The position numbers were made by a program, and so were the translations under genes. The notes under the pieces were generated by a model. It was not told where the DNA came from and searched no databases. It saw nothing but the letters and a program-made list of their open reading frames with translations. DNA of 48,304 nucleotides. It comes from a virus. The stretch lies in the IMG/VR virus record IMGVR_UViG_3300032820_000012, positions 1-48,304 of that record. The stretch is one strand, 5' to 3'. Positions within the stretch are counted from its first letter, which is position 1; the number at the start of each line of letters is the position of its first letter. This document shows, one piece after another, positions 16,540 to 23,800 of the stretch.

Positions 16540-17559
16540 CTAGGCAGCGGTTCGTAGGGAAACCAACGCCTTGTCAGAGAGTGGGGTCTTGCCTTCAATA
16601 GCACGCAGGAAGGACCGCTCTTCGGTCGGCTTACCTCTTCCCAAATCATGCTGCTCTGCACCTTGGATGGCATTATAGGCCAACCACCGGTTACCACCAC
16701 GCATGGTGCCGAATTCCTCGCACTCCTTCACCCAACGCTCCTTGAACGCCGTGCGCTTGGTCAAGATGTGTGTCCACTGCCTGTCTTCAAGCGGTAGCAG
16801 ATGACCAGTTGTCGGATCCCTCCACGGCTTCGGATCAGGTACCAGATCCTTAACCAACAGTCGGAACTGCTCGTCGGTGAAGTCCTGATCTTTCATAACT
16901 AGGGCCATGTTCGTGAATGCCTCAGCCCGCCTCATATGATCGATCACGATCCTGCTACGCATGTCCAACGTGGCATTGTGGTTCTTGGTATGTCGAACCT
17001 TGAACAGTGGGACACTACCAACCAACTGGTTCATGCAGAACAATCGCTGGATGTTGTCGTGTACCGCTGTCGCCCACTGTGCATTGAAGGAACTGATCCA
17101 CAACAACGATGACTGGATCTTGTCACCACCACCCAGATCAACTGGATCATGTAGTTGCTGACTCAATGCAATCCGTTCGCCCTTTCCGAACACGGTACAA
17201 GCAGTAGTAGAGTTCGGAAACATTTCCTCTGCTACATCTGCCAGATAGTTGTAACTGGGAAGCGTCGGGTAGTTCCCCGAATGCAATCCAAGTACGTCAC
17301 CTGTGTCTTTACGGACTACCCACTTATACAGCGGAGTTCCACCGTCGGGGCCGTTCCCATCTGTAGGTATCGGGTACCGGTCGTCACCACCATAGGTAGT
17401 GCCATTATCGTCACGCCAACGGGCCGGTGGATAGATCACATCAAAGTCTGCATCTGCTTTCGCAAGCATTTGATGTGCTGTTGTGGTCTCTTTTCCTGTG
17501 TCCAGAAATGGATGATCCCCTTTCGAGGTCCAACTTACTATTTCCCTTAATCGTGCCAT
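16540..17559 (-). CDS. DUF932 phage/plasmid-like protein, 339 aa
   Basis: It matches the DUF932 (phage/plasmid-like TIGR03299) family by its length and internal pattern: a conserved LGLHSGNYPTLPSYNYL block, a FGKGERIALSQQL block, a central LLWISSFNAQWA strand set, and a long helical tail. The family is widespread in phages and plasmids near SSB and recombination genes, but its function is unknown. AAGGAG precedes the ATG, which overlaps the upstream stop by one base. Confidence 0.7.
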   Translation of the reverse strand: MARLREIVSWTSKGDHPFLDTGKETTTAHQMLAKADADFDVIYPPARWRDDNGTTYGGDDRYPIPTDGNGPDGGTPLYKWVVRKDTGDVLGLHSGNYPTLPSYNYLADVAEEMFPNSTTACTVFGKGERIALSQQLHDPVDLGGGDKIQSSLLWISSFNAQWATAVHDNIQRLFCMNQLVGSVPLFKVRHTKNHNATLDMRSRIVIDHMRRAEAFTNMALVMKDQDFTDEQFRLLVKDLVPDPKPWRDPTTGHLLPLEDRQWTHILTKRTAFKERWVKECEEFGTMRGGNRWLAYNAIQGAEQHDLGRGKPTEERSFLRAIEGKTPLSDKALVSLRTAA

Positions 17560-17813
17560 CAGTTCTCCTTTTGTTGAAGGGCACTTAACATTATTGACTG
17601 CTTATAGTTATCTATTGCTTCCTGTTCTTCTGTCTTTAATGCTTCTACAAGCACTTTAGTCAGGAGAGTTTCGCATTGCTCTGCGATTTCTTTGGTATAT
17701 TTTGCGTAGATTTCAGCGAGGGGCATGTCCCATATATTGACAGCCATATCCTCAGCAATGGCGCTGTACCCAGCGTCAAAGTCATCGGTAATAACCTCTT
17801 TCCAATGTGTCAT
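17559..17813 (-). CDS. Unknown early protein, 84 aa
   Basis: An acidic, all-helical small protein (EIYAKYTKEIAEQCETLLTK) ending in QQKEN. It overlaps the genes on both sides. No family recognised. Confidence 0.55.
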   Translation of the reverse strand: MTHWKEVITDDFDAGYSAIAEDMAVNIWDMPLAEIYAKYTKEIAEQCETLLTKVLVEALKTEEQEAIDNYKQSIMLSALQQKEN

Positions 17814-18016
17814 GCTCGCTTAACCCCGAGCCATGCAGCCATGTCATCGTTACGATTCTCCCGAGCAATCTCTTCGGGACCAATGATGTCGTCAGCCATC
17901 TCTTCCTTGCGAGTTAGTTCTTTACGACCCTCTTCGAGTTTCATTTCCAACTCCTCGCAGAGACCCTCCAACTCCTCAGTGTCCATCATTTCTATGTCTT
18001 GCAACCACATACTCAT
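17810..18016 (-). CDS. Unknown coiled-coil early protein, 68 aa
   Basis: A short, very Glu-rich protein with a clear heptad-like stretch (ELEGLCEELEMKLEEGRKEL). It overlaps both neighbours by four bases. It probably forms a coiled coil and binds another protein; the function is unknown. Confidence 0.55.
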   Translation of the reverse strand: MSMWLQDIEMMDTEELEGLCEELEMKLEEGRKELTRKEEMADDIIGPEEIARENRNDDMAAWLGVKRA

Positions 18017-18318
18017 AGAACCCTCTTCTTCTCTTGAATCTTCTTTATTTCTCCCATATTCAGTTCTTTCTGAACTTCGGGATCAATAGCAGGTACGGGT
18101 GGTGCGTATGGGACAGGAGGTTCGGCTTCCTTCTTCTTCGTCTCGTCCCATAAGACATTCAATACTTCTGACAGTATCGCCGCAGTTCTAGCCTGATCTA
18201 TCCTGTCATTGAACGGCCTATATTGCAGTCCGGTATTGAAAGAAGTAATGATCTCCCTGATTTTCCTCAGTTTGTATATGTTGGTTCGCTCACTCATGAG
18301 TTCCTTGCTCTCTGCCAT
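18013..18318 (-). CDS. Unknown early protein, 101 aa
   Basis: It has a helical N-terminus (about 1-65) and a Pro-rich linker (EPPVPYAPPVPAIDPEV) before a short basic tail. Four-base overlap with the next gene, 25-base overlap with the previous. No family recognised. Confidence 0.55.
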   Translation of the reverse strand: MAESKELMSERTNIYKLRKIREIITSFNTGLQYRPFNDRIDQARTAAILSEVLNVLWDETKKKEAEPPVPYAPPVPAIDPEVQKELNMGEIKKIQEKKRVL

Positions 18319-18626
18319 ACATTCTGAGGAGTTCCGTGCCTTCGCTTGGAAGGAACAGTGACTTGTGTATCACAGGCAGGACAGATCACTGGTTGAATGA
18401 TTCCTTTCTTGACTGCTTCAACAAAGATCGGACCCAACAGGCGAGGTTCCCGAAGTTCAATGCCCCTCTTTGATAGCCAATTCATTACATCATCACTAGT
18501 GAAGTCCATACTGCTGTATATGCAAGCAAGGATAGCGTGCTTAACCGCTATTCTATCGGTTACAGAGGATGCAACACGGACCTGTTCCATCGCTGCATCT
18601 CGTTCAATCTGATACTTCTCCGTCAC
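18294..18626 (-). CDS. Unknown early protein with CxxC, winged-helix-like, 110 aa
   Basis: The GTG at 18626 gives a four-base GTGA overlap with the preceding stop. A longer in-frame ATG at 18665 is possible. The central part (MDFTSDDVMNWLSKRGIEL, then FVEAVKKGII) looks like a small winged helix, followed by one CPACD zinc-like pair and a basic tail. A DNA-binding role is inference. Confidence 0.5.
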   Translation of the reverse strand: MTEKYQIERDAAMEQVRVASSVTDRIAVKHAILACIYSSMDFTSDDVMNWLSKRGIELREPRLLGPIFVEAVKKGIIQPVICPACDTQVTVPSKRRHGTPQNVWQRARNS

Positions 18627-19078
18627 TCGCCATCGACTACGGCTAGGAGTGGGTTGCACTTCCACTCAATGATGTCCTGCTCAACTTCCTCCTCAGTCCA
18701 TTCACCGGGAGGCGCAACCTTCTTCGTTACCTTCTCAGTACCAACCACATGCTTCTCGCATACCTCTTCACGATTACACACGATCTTGTACCTGACTGGC
18801 TGCTTCTTGCCGAAGTCCATGAACAACCTGAAGTAAGAGTCGGAATACTCTTTCCTGATCTGTTCAGTGCCCTTCAGTCCCGCTCGCATCGCACGACTGA
18901 TAGTGGCAGGTACGGTCTCCTGATTTCCATCTGCATCAGTCGGTAGATCCCAGTCCCAGATGTAGGTATAGCAATCAACTTGGATCTCTTTTGGCAGATC
19001 GGCTGCATGTTCGTCAATGAAGTCAGCGAATGTCCGCAAGTTGTCAGCCAGATGAAAGGCTTTGTTATCGTCCATCAA
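18623..19078 (-). CDS. Unknown early protein next to SSB, 151 aa
   Basis: The N-terminal half is alpha/beta (FHLADNLRTFADFIDEH). The C-terminal half holds the motif YKIVCNREEVCEKHVVGTEK followed by VTKKVAPPGEWTEEEVE, a pattern I associate with small proteins near SSB in other actinophages. No function is known to me. It overlaps the SSB stop by four bases. Confidence 0.55.
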   Translation of the reverse strand: MMDDNKAFHLADNLRTFADFIDEHAADLPKEIQVDCYTYIWDWDLPTDADGNQETVPATISRAMRAGLKGTEQIRKEYSDSYFRLFMDFGKKQPVRYKIVCNREEVCEKHVVGTEKVTKKVAPPGEWTEEEVEQDIIEWKCNPLLAVVDGE

Positions 19079-19476
19079 AACACCTCTTCCGGGGGCAAGT
19101 TCGAGGGCTGCCCACCATTGCCCTTGGGGTTCTTGGTGATATCGACTTCAGCCCACTTCAGGGTTGGGCCGATCTCATTCACAAGCAGTTCCAACTTCGA
19201 TCGATTCTGACCGTCGTCTGTCTGCCACTGGTTCATCTTCAACTTGCCAGTTACAAGCACACGGTCCCCCTTCGCTAGCGAACCAGCGACATTCTCAGAG
19301 CCGTTGTTGTTCCAGATCGATAGGTCCACGAACGTAACAGTTTCCTTCCACTCTCCGGTACGAGTGTCCTTAAAGGACTCGTTCACTGCGATGGAAGCGT
19401 TGGTCACGCTCTTGCTTTCGAAGATCCTCAACTCAGGATCTCGGGTTAGATTTCCTACTAAGGTAACGCTATTCAC
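19075..19476 (-). CDS. ssb: Single-stranded DNA-binding protein
   Basis: 133 residues with the start of the SSB OB fold (MNSVTLVGNLTRDPELR), the central strand block (FVDLSIWNNNGSENVAGSL, KGDRVLVTGKL) and a short acidic C-terminal tip (LPPEEVF) used to recruit partner proteins. It would coat single-stranded DNA during replication and recombination. It is one of the few replication-type genes here, so the phage must depend on the host replisome. Confidence 0.9.
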   Translation of the reverse strand: MNSVTLVGNLTRDPELRIFESKSVTNASIAVNESFKDTRTGEWKETVTFVDLSIWNNNGSENVAGSLAKGDRVLVTGKLKMNQWQTDDGQNRSKLELLVNEIGPTLKWAEVDITKNPKGNGGQPSNLPPEEVF

Positions 19477-19816
19477 TGGTTGCCTTGCCTTTCTGCGTAT
19501 CGCTGATTACGCCGCTTTTGATGGAAGATACCCTCACAAACTCCTGCTCCTTTTTAGCGATGTCATCCAAGAAATACTGGAATGATCGCTCTTTCACAGG
19601 CCAATCCTCTTGAGAAGTATGTCCTTGTAGGAAGGCATCTTCTAGTCCTTCATCAGTGCCACAGTCAGAACAAACCCATACTGATCTATCATTGACTCCA
19701 CGGGTAGTGCGACTGAGTGCATTGATCTCTTGTGGGTCCATCAATGAGAACTCTCCACAACGGGGACAGTTAGCAACGGGGGGTGGTCTATTGAAGTTCA
19801 GCATTGCGTGCTGCAT
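19469..19816 (-). CDS. Zinc-ribbon early protein, 115 aa
   Basis: Two CxxC pairs (NCPRCGEF and CSDCGTDE) spaced about 30 residues apart form a zinc ribbon, followed by a charged helix (ERSFQYFLDDIAKKEQEFV). The start may be the ATG at 19816 or the one at 19804. It lies directly upstream of SSB in the operon. Unknown function. Confidence 0.6.
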   Translation of the reverse strand: MQHAMLNFNRPPPVANCPRCGEFSLMDPQEINALSRTTRGVNDRSVWVCSDCGTDEGLEDAFLQGHTSQEDWPVKERSFQYFLDDIAKKEQEFVRVSSIKSGVISDTQKGKATSE

Positions 19817-20147
19817 TCTCCTTATTCTTTAGGATTGTTTCCATGTCGTAGAAAGCACGACCCAGTTCTGTCACTACCATGTCCTGTAGCACATCACGAC
19901 TGGGCTTGATATGGCTGCGCTTGTCCAGAACCTTGCCGACTGCTGCTTCGAATGCTTCTGCCGTACTGCACGCACCCCCAGCAGCCCCGTAGTTCTCCAG
20001 CAGATTTCGAACGCAACTTTCTATTACCTCGTTGGGTACATCGTTGTTCTCCAAATACGATTCGATGTGTGAGTCCAGATTGCTATCAGCCCACGTTTCG
20101 ATGGCTGATTCAACTTCTTCATCAGGAAGTTCTGCTGTGATCTCCAT
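19788..20147 (-). CDS. Unknown acidic early protein, 119 aa
   Basis: The ATG at 20147 overlaps the preceding stop (TAATG) and is preferred to an in-frame start 45 bases upstream. It is acidic in the N-terminal half (ELPDEEVESAIETWADS) and helical throughout. No family recognised. Confidence 0.55.
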   Translation of the reverse strand: MEITAELPDEEVESAIETWADSNLDSHIESYLENNDVPNEVIESCVRNLLENYGAAGGACSTAEAFEAAVGKVLDKRSHIKPSRDVLQDMVVTELGRAFYDMETILKNKENAARNAELQ

Positions 20148-20401
20148 TAGACAGTCTCCTGTTCTATGTTCTGTCCAAACATTTGATGGCATTTACCAAT
20201 AAGAAAGACACAAGTCTGCATATCTTGCAGACCACCAAGTGTGAAATCCCTCTCTAGCGTGTGGGTACGCTTGACTAGGATCTCACTTAAACCAGTTATC
20301 AACTGGCTTAGTTCCATGTCCGTAAGAGCCAAATGGTTTAGATGAGGTATCCCATCTCTTTTACTATCCATAATAGTATGAATGATGGTTTTTTCAGGCA
20401 T
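20147..20401 (-). CDS. Unknown early protein, 84 aa
   Basis: A helical small protein with the block LALTDMELSQLITGLSEIL in the middle. It overlaps both neighbours. No family recognised. Confidence 0.5.
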   Translation of the reverse strand: MPEKTIIHTIMDSKRDGIPHLNHLALTDMELSQLITGLSEILVKRTHTLERDFTLGGLQDMQTCVFLIGKCHQMFGQNIEQETV

Positions 20402-20612
20402 AACTGTTGCTCCAAATCTCTTTAATCTCTGCCACTTCGTTCGCAGTCAGAGAGTCCTTTTCAATTAACTGAATCAAACGCAACTTCGCATAGTCGCTGT
20501 GAGCAATACACACGCTCTTCGCCTCTGCACTCAGCGGTGAACACTCACAACTCGTACAGATACACCGGTCTCCGTCGTACGAGGTACCCCAATGATGAGT
20601 TTTATGGCTCAA
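20394..20612 (-). CDS. Cys-rich early protein, 72 aa
   Basis: The N-terminus has His and Cys clusters (HKTHHWG, then CICTSCECS) that could bind zinc. The rest is one or two helices. It overlaps neighbours by four to eight bases. Unknown function. Confidence 0.5.
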   Translation of the reverse strand: MSHKTHHWGTSYDGDRCICTSCECSPLSAEAKSVCIAHSDYAKLRLIQLIEKDSLTANEVAEIKEIWSNSYA

Positions 20613-20806
20613 TTGATATTACCTTTCTGCCTCTTCTCTCGAACAGGAGCGGCTTTGTCAAGGTTCCCCCCACGCAAACGGTTGTAATCACCCAATGTCA
20701 GAGTGTCGTACATGGTTGTGACATCAGTCGGAGGCAGAGGACGTTTCTTCCTCGTATCGTTAGACCGAGGCTTACGAATGCGTCGTCTTTCAGGCTTTGT
20801 TGTCAT
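20609..20806 (-). CDS. Basic early protein, 65 aa
   Basis: A very basic N-terminus (ERRRIRKPRSNDTRKKRPL) and a short helical middle. It has four-base overlaps on both sides. The charge suggests nucleic-acid binding; this is inference. Confidence 0.5.
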   Translation of the reverse strand: MTTKPERRRIRKPRSNDTRKKRPLPPTDVTTMYDTLTLGDYNRLRGGNLDKAAPVREKRQKGNIN

Positions 20807-21030
20807 TTGAAGAACCTATTCCCGTAGGTGGTCTCGGACTTACCACATTCACAATCACCATTACCTAATGGACCAGTAATGGAATGGACAGGGAAATCAG
20901 CAATCAGTTCCTTCACCTGTTCCCAATCAACTGTATCTTCTCCCGCAAAGGAATCATCCCATGCCGGATAAGGACCATCAGCAGGCATAGGAGGGGGACA
21001 ATGACGGAATGTCTCCTCGGTCTCACTCAT
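20803..21030 (-). CDS. Unknown early protein, 75 aa
   Basis: A Pro-rich start (HCPPPMPADGPYP), an acidic middle and one CxC pair (GDCECGKS) near the end. The ATG overlaps the preceding stop (ATGA). Unknown function. Confidence 0.5.
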   Translation of the reverse strand: MSETEETFRHCPPPMPADGPYPAWDDSFAGEDTVDWEQVKELIADFPVHSITGPLGNGDCECGKSETTYGNRFFK

Positions 21031-21158
21031 ACCCGTGGATCCGTTGACCAGCGATAATCCTCAGCCAGTTCCCTGTCACACAGATGACAACGATCACCAC
21101 ACTCGCATGGGTCATCAGGCGGGTCATACCACGAATCAGGCATATGGAAGTCAGGCAT
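21027..21158 (-). CDS. Zinc-finger-like mini-protein, 43 aa
   Basis: The ATG at 21158 lies inside the end of the upstream gene, and the stop overlaps the next start (ATGA). It has four close cysteines and a His (CECGDRCHLC) in an otherwise acidic peptide, which would fit one zinc site. Support comes from exact overlaps at both ends. Confidence 0.5.
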   Translation of the reverse strand: MPDFHMPDSWYDPPDDPCECGDRCHLCDRELAEDYRWSTDPRV

Positions 21159-21441
21159 GATGACCCTTACATCCATCTACAGCGAATACATACTTGCCAC
21201 ATTCTTTGCATACTGGGTGCATCACAACCTCGTCATTTTCCTCAACAACAACGTCATCAAATCGTGGATCATCAGGTCTTACTGGTGTAAGCATAGCATT
21301 GGTCAGGTCTTCTAACGCGGACTCATTGTTCGCATACAGCAAATCTGTCAACGCTCGGGCTTCATCAGGGTCCAAGACAATCGCTACGATGTCTTCACCA
21401 CTCACTACGCTAGCCACACCGGCCTCGCTCCCTAACATCAT
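21151..21441 (-). CDS. Unknown early protein with C-terminal zinc knuckle, 96 aa
   Basis: The start is placed at the ATG at 21441; a second ATG at 21438 and a longer in-frame start at 21477 are possible. The middle is a helical domain (LDPDEARALTDLLYANN). The end carries CKECGKYVFAVDGCKGHH, a Cys/His set that could bind zinc. Unknown function. Confidence 0.5.
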   Translation of the reverse strand: MMLGSEAGVASVVSGEDIVAIVLDPDEARALTDLLYANNESALEDLTNAMLTPVRPDDPRFDDVVVEENDEVVMHPVCKECGKYVFAVDGCKGHHA

Positions 21442-21685
21442 GTCCTGCCTTCTCCAACAGGAACCAGATGTAGTCATCGTTGAACGTGTCCATAATCCTT
21501 AGATACTGATAATGCTGCTGGGCAGTGGTGTAATGAGGCCACCACCGGCAGATACGGTCACGCTCGGCCTCAGCAAGTATCTGACCCTGCTCCCATAGTT
21601 CTTCTAAAGACTCTCGCTTCTGCTGTCGTCGGCCAAGCAGCAGCGGACCTAATAGCCTTTTAAGTTTCTCTAAGTATCTACGCAT
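21410..21685 (-). CDS. Unknown basic early protein, 91 aa
   Basis: The ATG at 21685 has AAGGA six bases upstream, which decides this start over a longer in-frame one. The N-terminus is basic (MRRYLEKLKRLLGPLLLGRR) and amphipathic, and the rest is helical with many Trp and Tyr. It is the first gene after the terminator at 21794-21837, so a separate promoter upstream is likely, though I see no convincing one in 21686-21793. Confidence 0.55.
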   Translation of the reverse strand: MRRYLEKLKRLLGPLLLGRRQQKRESLEELWEQGQILAEAERDRICRWWPHYTTAQQHYQYLRIMDTFNDDYIWFLLEKAGHDVRERGRCG

Positions 21686-21793
21686 CAGTTTCCTTTTTGT
21701 TGGAAGATACCCAACACAATCCCCAACCCTCATTGCTGATCAGTAAAAGACCAATGTCGCTGTTCGCTGACATCCCGGCGGTTCGGTTGGTTG

Positions 21794-21837
21794 AAAAAAA
21801 GGGGGGGAGGGGGCCGACCCGGTGTGGGCCGACCCCC
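21794..21837 (-). terminator. Intrinsic terminator on the leftward strand
   Basis: Read on the minus strand, the RNA forms a 12-pair G/C-rich stem (21837-21826 with 21820-21809), with two G-U pairs and a five-base loop. It is followed by a C-run and then seven U (A at 21794-21800). On the plus strand the two G-U pairs become C-A mismatches, so the structure works only for leftward transcripts. It would separate the first early genes (23414-21853) from the rest of the arm. The eight-base gap before the U-run is longer than usual. Confidence 0.6.
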
Positions 21838-21852
21838 TCGTTGTCCCTTGGC

Positions 21853-22509
21853 TCAGATGGCCGCTAGTTCGGCGCCCCGATGGCGTCCCTTGCTCTGGTT
21901 GATCTCGTAGTCGCGCTCCCTAGAGGCACGCTCCTCTTCGACCTTCTCAGAGTAGAGGTCGTAGGTCGAAGTGTTCCAGTTCAGAGACACGAACTCTTCA
22001 AACCATTCCTCTGCTGGGATCGTTGGCTTCATAAGGGCCGTGAAGACCCACCAACTTGACCAGCGTCCACGGATCGTAGCGGCCCAGTTGCCCTGAATCG
22101 CTATGATCCCGTCGGGTGACTTCGGGGTTGCTCCCAATACCAGCGAGTACCGTGTGGCCTTGCTGCGGTAGTGGTTCGGGTGGAAGTAATCCACGGCAAC
22201 ACCGTTCAACTCGAAGGTGTACGACAGTCGATCTTCCTGATCAAGACCATCGAACGCACCATCCAGAATCGCAGGGTTACCCGGCTTCTCCGCCCAAGTG
22301 AACGAACCCCGGTTGTCAGGGCTGAACTCGGTAGGACGCTTGAGTTCGGACTGGAATCCGTCGAACTGCATCTTGAACGTGGATGTCGGAGACACCCCAT
22401 TCCTGAGCGAGTTCAAGTCCCGATACTCTTTGAGTGATCGGCACAACTCGTCCATGCGAGCCTGTCGTTCTTCGGTTGTCCCCGTTAACGGATTGCTACC
22501 GTTAACCAT
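21853..22509 (-). CDS. Unknown early protein, 218 aa
   Basis: It has a helical start with a coiled-coil-like stretch, a beta-rich middle (SYTFELNGVAVDYFHPNHY, LVLGATPKSPDGIIAIQGNW) and a very charged helical tail ending HRGAELAAI. No family recognised. It is the largest gene of the first early block and is followed at once by the leftward terminator. The ribosome site is weak (AAAAAGA). Confidence 0.6.
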   Translation of the reverse strand: MVNGSNPLTGTTEERQARMDELCRSLKEYRDLNSLRNGVSPTSTFKMQFDGFQSELKRPTEFSPDNRGSFTWAEKPGNPAILDGAFDGLDQEDRLSYTFELNGVAVDYFHPNHYRSKATRYSLVLGATPKSPDGIIAIQGNWAATIRGRWSSWWVFTALMKPTIPAEEWFEEFVSLNWNTSTYDLYSEKVEEERASRERDYEINQSKGRHRGAELAAI

Positions 22510-22556
22510 TCTTTTTAGGATACTGATGTCAGTCTCTCTTTCTCTCTATTCGAGCC

Positions 22557-22576
22557 TCAGAGCGGTTTTGCTCTGA
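22557..22576 (-). promoter_or_regulatory. Hairpin in the gap between two early genes
   Basis: TCAGAGC (22557-22563) and GCTCTGA (22570-22576) form a perfect 7-pair stem with a six-base loop. It lies in the 74-base gap before the 218-residue protein. There is no T-run, so it is more likely a processing or attenuation element than a terminator. Confidence 0.4.
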
Positions 22577-22583
22577 AGCACCC

Positions 22584-22745
22584 TCACACCTTTGGTGTTC
22601 GGAGGTCTATTCCTTCACAATCATGGATCCATCCGGGGTAGTCCCCGAAATCACCGCAGATCGTGCAATGTTGCCAATCGCTGTCGAACTCGTTCAGAGT
22701 GAACGGGTAAACAGCGGCGTCGATCAAACGCTGCCAAGCCGTCAT
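22584..22745 (-). CDS. Small Cys/His protein, 53 aa
   Basis: The ATG at 22745 overlaps the TGA of the preceding gene (ATGA). The sequence MTAWQRLIDAAVYPF leads to a CTICGDF and HDCEG pair that could bind zinc. The overlap and composition support a real gene. Unknown function. Confidence 0.5.
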   Translation of the reverse strand: MTAWQRLIDAAVYPFTLNEFDSDWQHCTICGDFGDYPGWIHDCEGIDLRTPKV

Positions 22746-22996
22746 CGGTCCAGCAGGTTCGTATCAACAAGAACTTCACGGTGGTCAACGATGACCTCAG
22801 GCATCTCGTCGTTGAGTGCAACCAACGCATTACGCTGGAACTCGTTGATCGCCTCCATCTCTCGGGCGAAGTGCTCTAGACGGAGCGTGGGACTGATCGG
22901 TCGGACGTACGGCTGACCGTTATCCAATGTCCCGGTCACCATCTTGACCATCTTGTTACCAGCCATCTTCATATCCACAATCTTCCAGTTGTTCAT
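22742..22996 (-). CDS. Unknown early protein, 84 aa
   Basis: A strong ribosome site (AAGGAGA, seven bases before the ATG) supports this start. It begins MNNWKIVDMKMAGNKMVKMV and continues as an alpha/beta small domain (EINEFQRN-like helix near residue 49). The 145 bases upstream (22997-23141) hold no convincing gene. No family recognised. Confidence 0.6.
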   Translation of the reverse strand: MNNWKIVDMKMAGNKMVKMVTGTLDNGQPYVRPISPTLRLEHFAREMEAINEFQRNALVALNDEMPEVIVDHREVLVDTNLLDR

Positions 22997-23141
22997 CGTG
23001 CTGTCTCCTTGCTATAGGGACGCCCATCGTAAAACAGGCGTAGTTGTGTATCACTCGCAGGAAGGACCAATGTCCATTCCACTCGCCTCCAGTGGTCCAA
23101 GAGAGCCGGAAGGAGCGTACTCAGGTGTTGGGGTTGGGGTG

Positions 23142-23414
23142 TCAAGAGGTGAATGCCTGCTCAGGCGTGGGCTTGCCGACCTTCTCGCAGACGGTGGTCC
23201 AGTGCGGCTTGTTGATCCAGCGCACCGTGTCGGCAGTCGCTTCGCTCGGCTCGACGGCAGAGAAGGCGAAGGGAGTCCACATCCCGGTGGTGTGCTTTGG
23301 ACCAATCGCCCAACGACGACCAGTGCACTTCTTCGCAAACTTACCAGCGAAGACGCCAGTGGTTATCTCTGTGCGCGGGCTGTTAGGGCGCTGACTTGCT
23401 GTTGTGTTCGGCAT
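23142..23414 (-). CDS. First leftward gene, unknown protein, 90 aa
   Basis: GGAGG lies nine bases before the ATG. The protein is basic in the first half (FAGKFAKKCTGRRWAIGPK) and ends PTPEQAFTS. It has no recognised family. As the gene next to the control region it is the likely first expressed early product. Its ribosome site sits within a small hairpin (23420-23438). Confidence 0.55.
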   Translation of the reverse strand: MPNTTASQRPNSPRTEITTGVFAGKFAKKCTGRRWAIGPKHTTGMWTPFAFSAVEPSEATADTVRWINKPHWTTVCEKVGKPTPEQAFTS

Positions 23415-23419
23415 GGCTG

Positions 23420-23438
23420 AGAACCTCCAATTGGTTCT
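23420..23438 (-). promoter_or_regulatory. Hairpin over the ribosome site of the first early gene
   Basis: On the minus strand AGAACC and GGTTCT pair over six bases around the loop AATTGGA. The GGAGG ribosome site is partly in the loop and partly in the stem, so folding would lower translation of the 90-residue gene. No ligand-type structure is seen. Confidence 0.4.
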
Positions 23439-23519
23439 GGTAGTTGACTATTACCCCCACGGCCCCCACGGGACTGGTCAGAGGCAGTCACAATCGGGTT
23501 GTGTGTGTCACTTGGCATG

Positions 23520-23556
23520 GAACAGATGTTCGGGCGCATTTCCCGAACAGATGTTC
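23520..23556. promoter_or_regulatory. Two SOS (LexA)-type boxes flanking a hairpin
   Basis: GAACAGATGTTC occurs at 23520-23531 and again at 23545-23556, each fitting GAAC-N4-GTTC, the LexA box of Bacillus and mycobacteria. Between and overlapping them GTTCGGG (23528-23534) and CCCGAAC (23542-23548) make a 7-pair hairpin. The paired boxes lie about 105 bases upstream of the first leftward gene, a position suited to repress it. A phage repressor using the same palindrome is an alternative, but no repressor gene was recognised. Confidence 0.6.
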
Positions 23557-23611
23557 TGTGGCAACGTGGCATACACGGGAACCGATTTGACGGCCTCCCC
23601 GCTTATGGATG

Positions 23612-23627
23612 GACGATCACGATCGTC
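23612..23627. promoter_or_regulatory. Short perfect palindrome
   Basis: GACGATC and GATCGTC are separated by two bases. This is typical of a dimeric regulator site, but the protein is unknown. Confidence 0.35.
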
Positions 23628-23658
23628 GGCTGACCCCTCCTGACCTCAGAGGCTCCGA

Positions 23659-23676
23659 CGATTCGCCTGCGAATCG
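23659..23676. promoter_or_regulatory. Short perfect palindrome
   Basis: CGATTCGC and GCGAATCG are separated by two bases, an 8-base perfect inverted repeat. Nearby TCCGACGAT recurs at 23654 and 23772. The role is unknown; it could be a regulator or initiator site. Confidence 0.35.
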
Positions 23677-23700
23677 GTGGAGAAGAGGGCATCCGATGTA

Positions 23701-23747
23701 GATCGAACTGGTGTTCGGGTGCATTCCCCGAACGGCCAGTTTGATCA
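23701..23747. promoter_or_regulatory. Third SOS-type box within a long imperfect palindrome
   Basis: CGAACTGGTGTTCG (23704-23717) matches the CGAAC-N4-GTTCG consensus exactly. It overlaps the second copy of the GTTCGGG-N7-CCCGAAC hairpin (23713-23733). The whole stretch is a longer imperfect inverted repeat starting GATCGAACTGG and ending CCAGTTTGATC. Confidence 0.6.
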
Positions 23748-23800
23748 AGTCGGGTGAGGGGTCAGAGTCGTTCCGACGATCTGGTCATCCAGCCGTTAGC

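Noticed and set aside
22944-23420. 158-codon plus-strand frame near the control region
   Set aside because: It runs against the 84- and 90-residue leftward genes, which have good ribosome sites. The plus product is low-complexity Gly/Arg/Ser.
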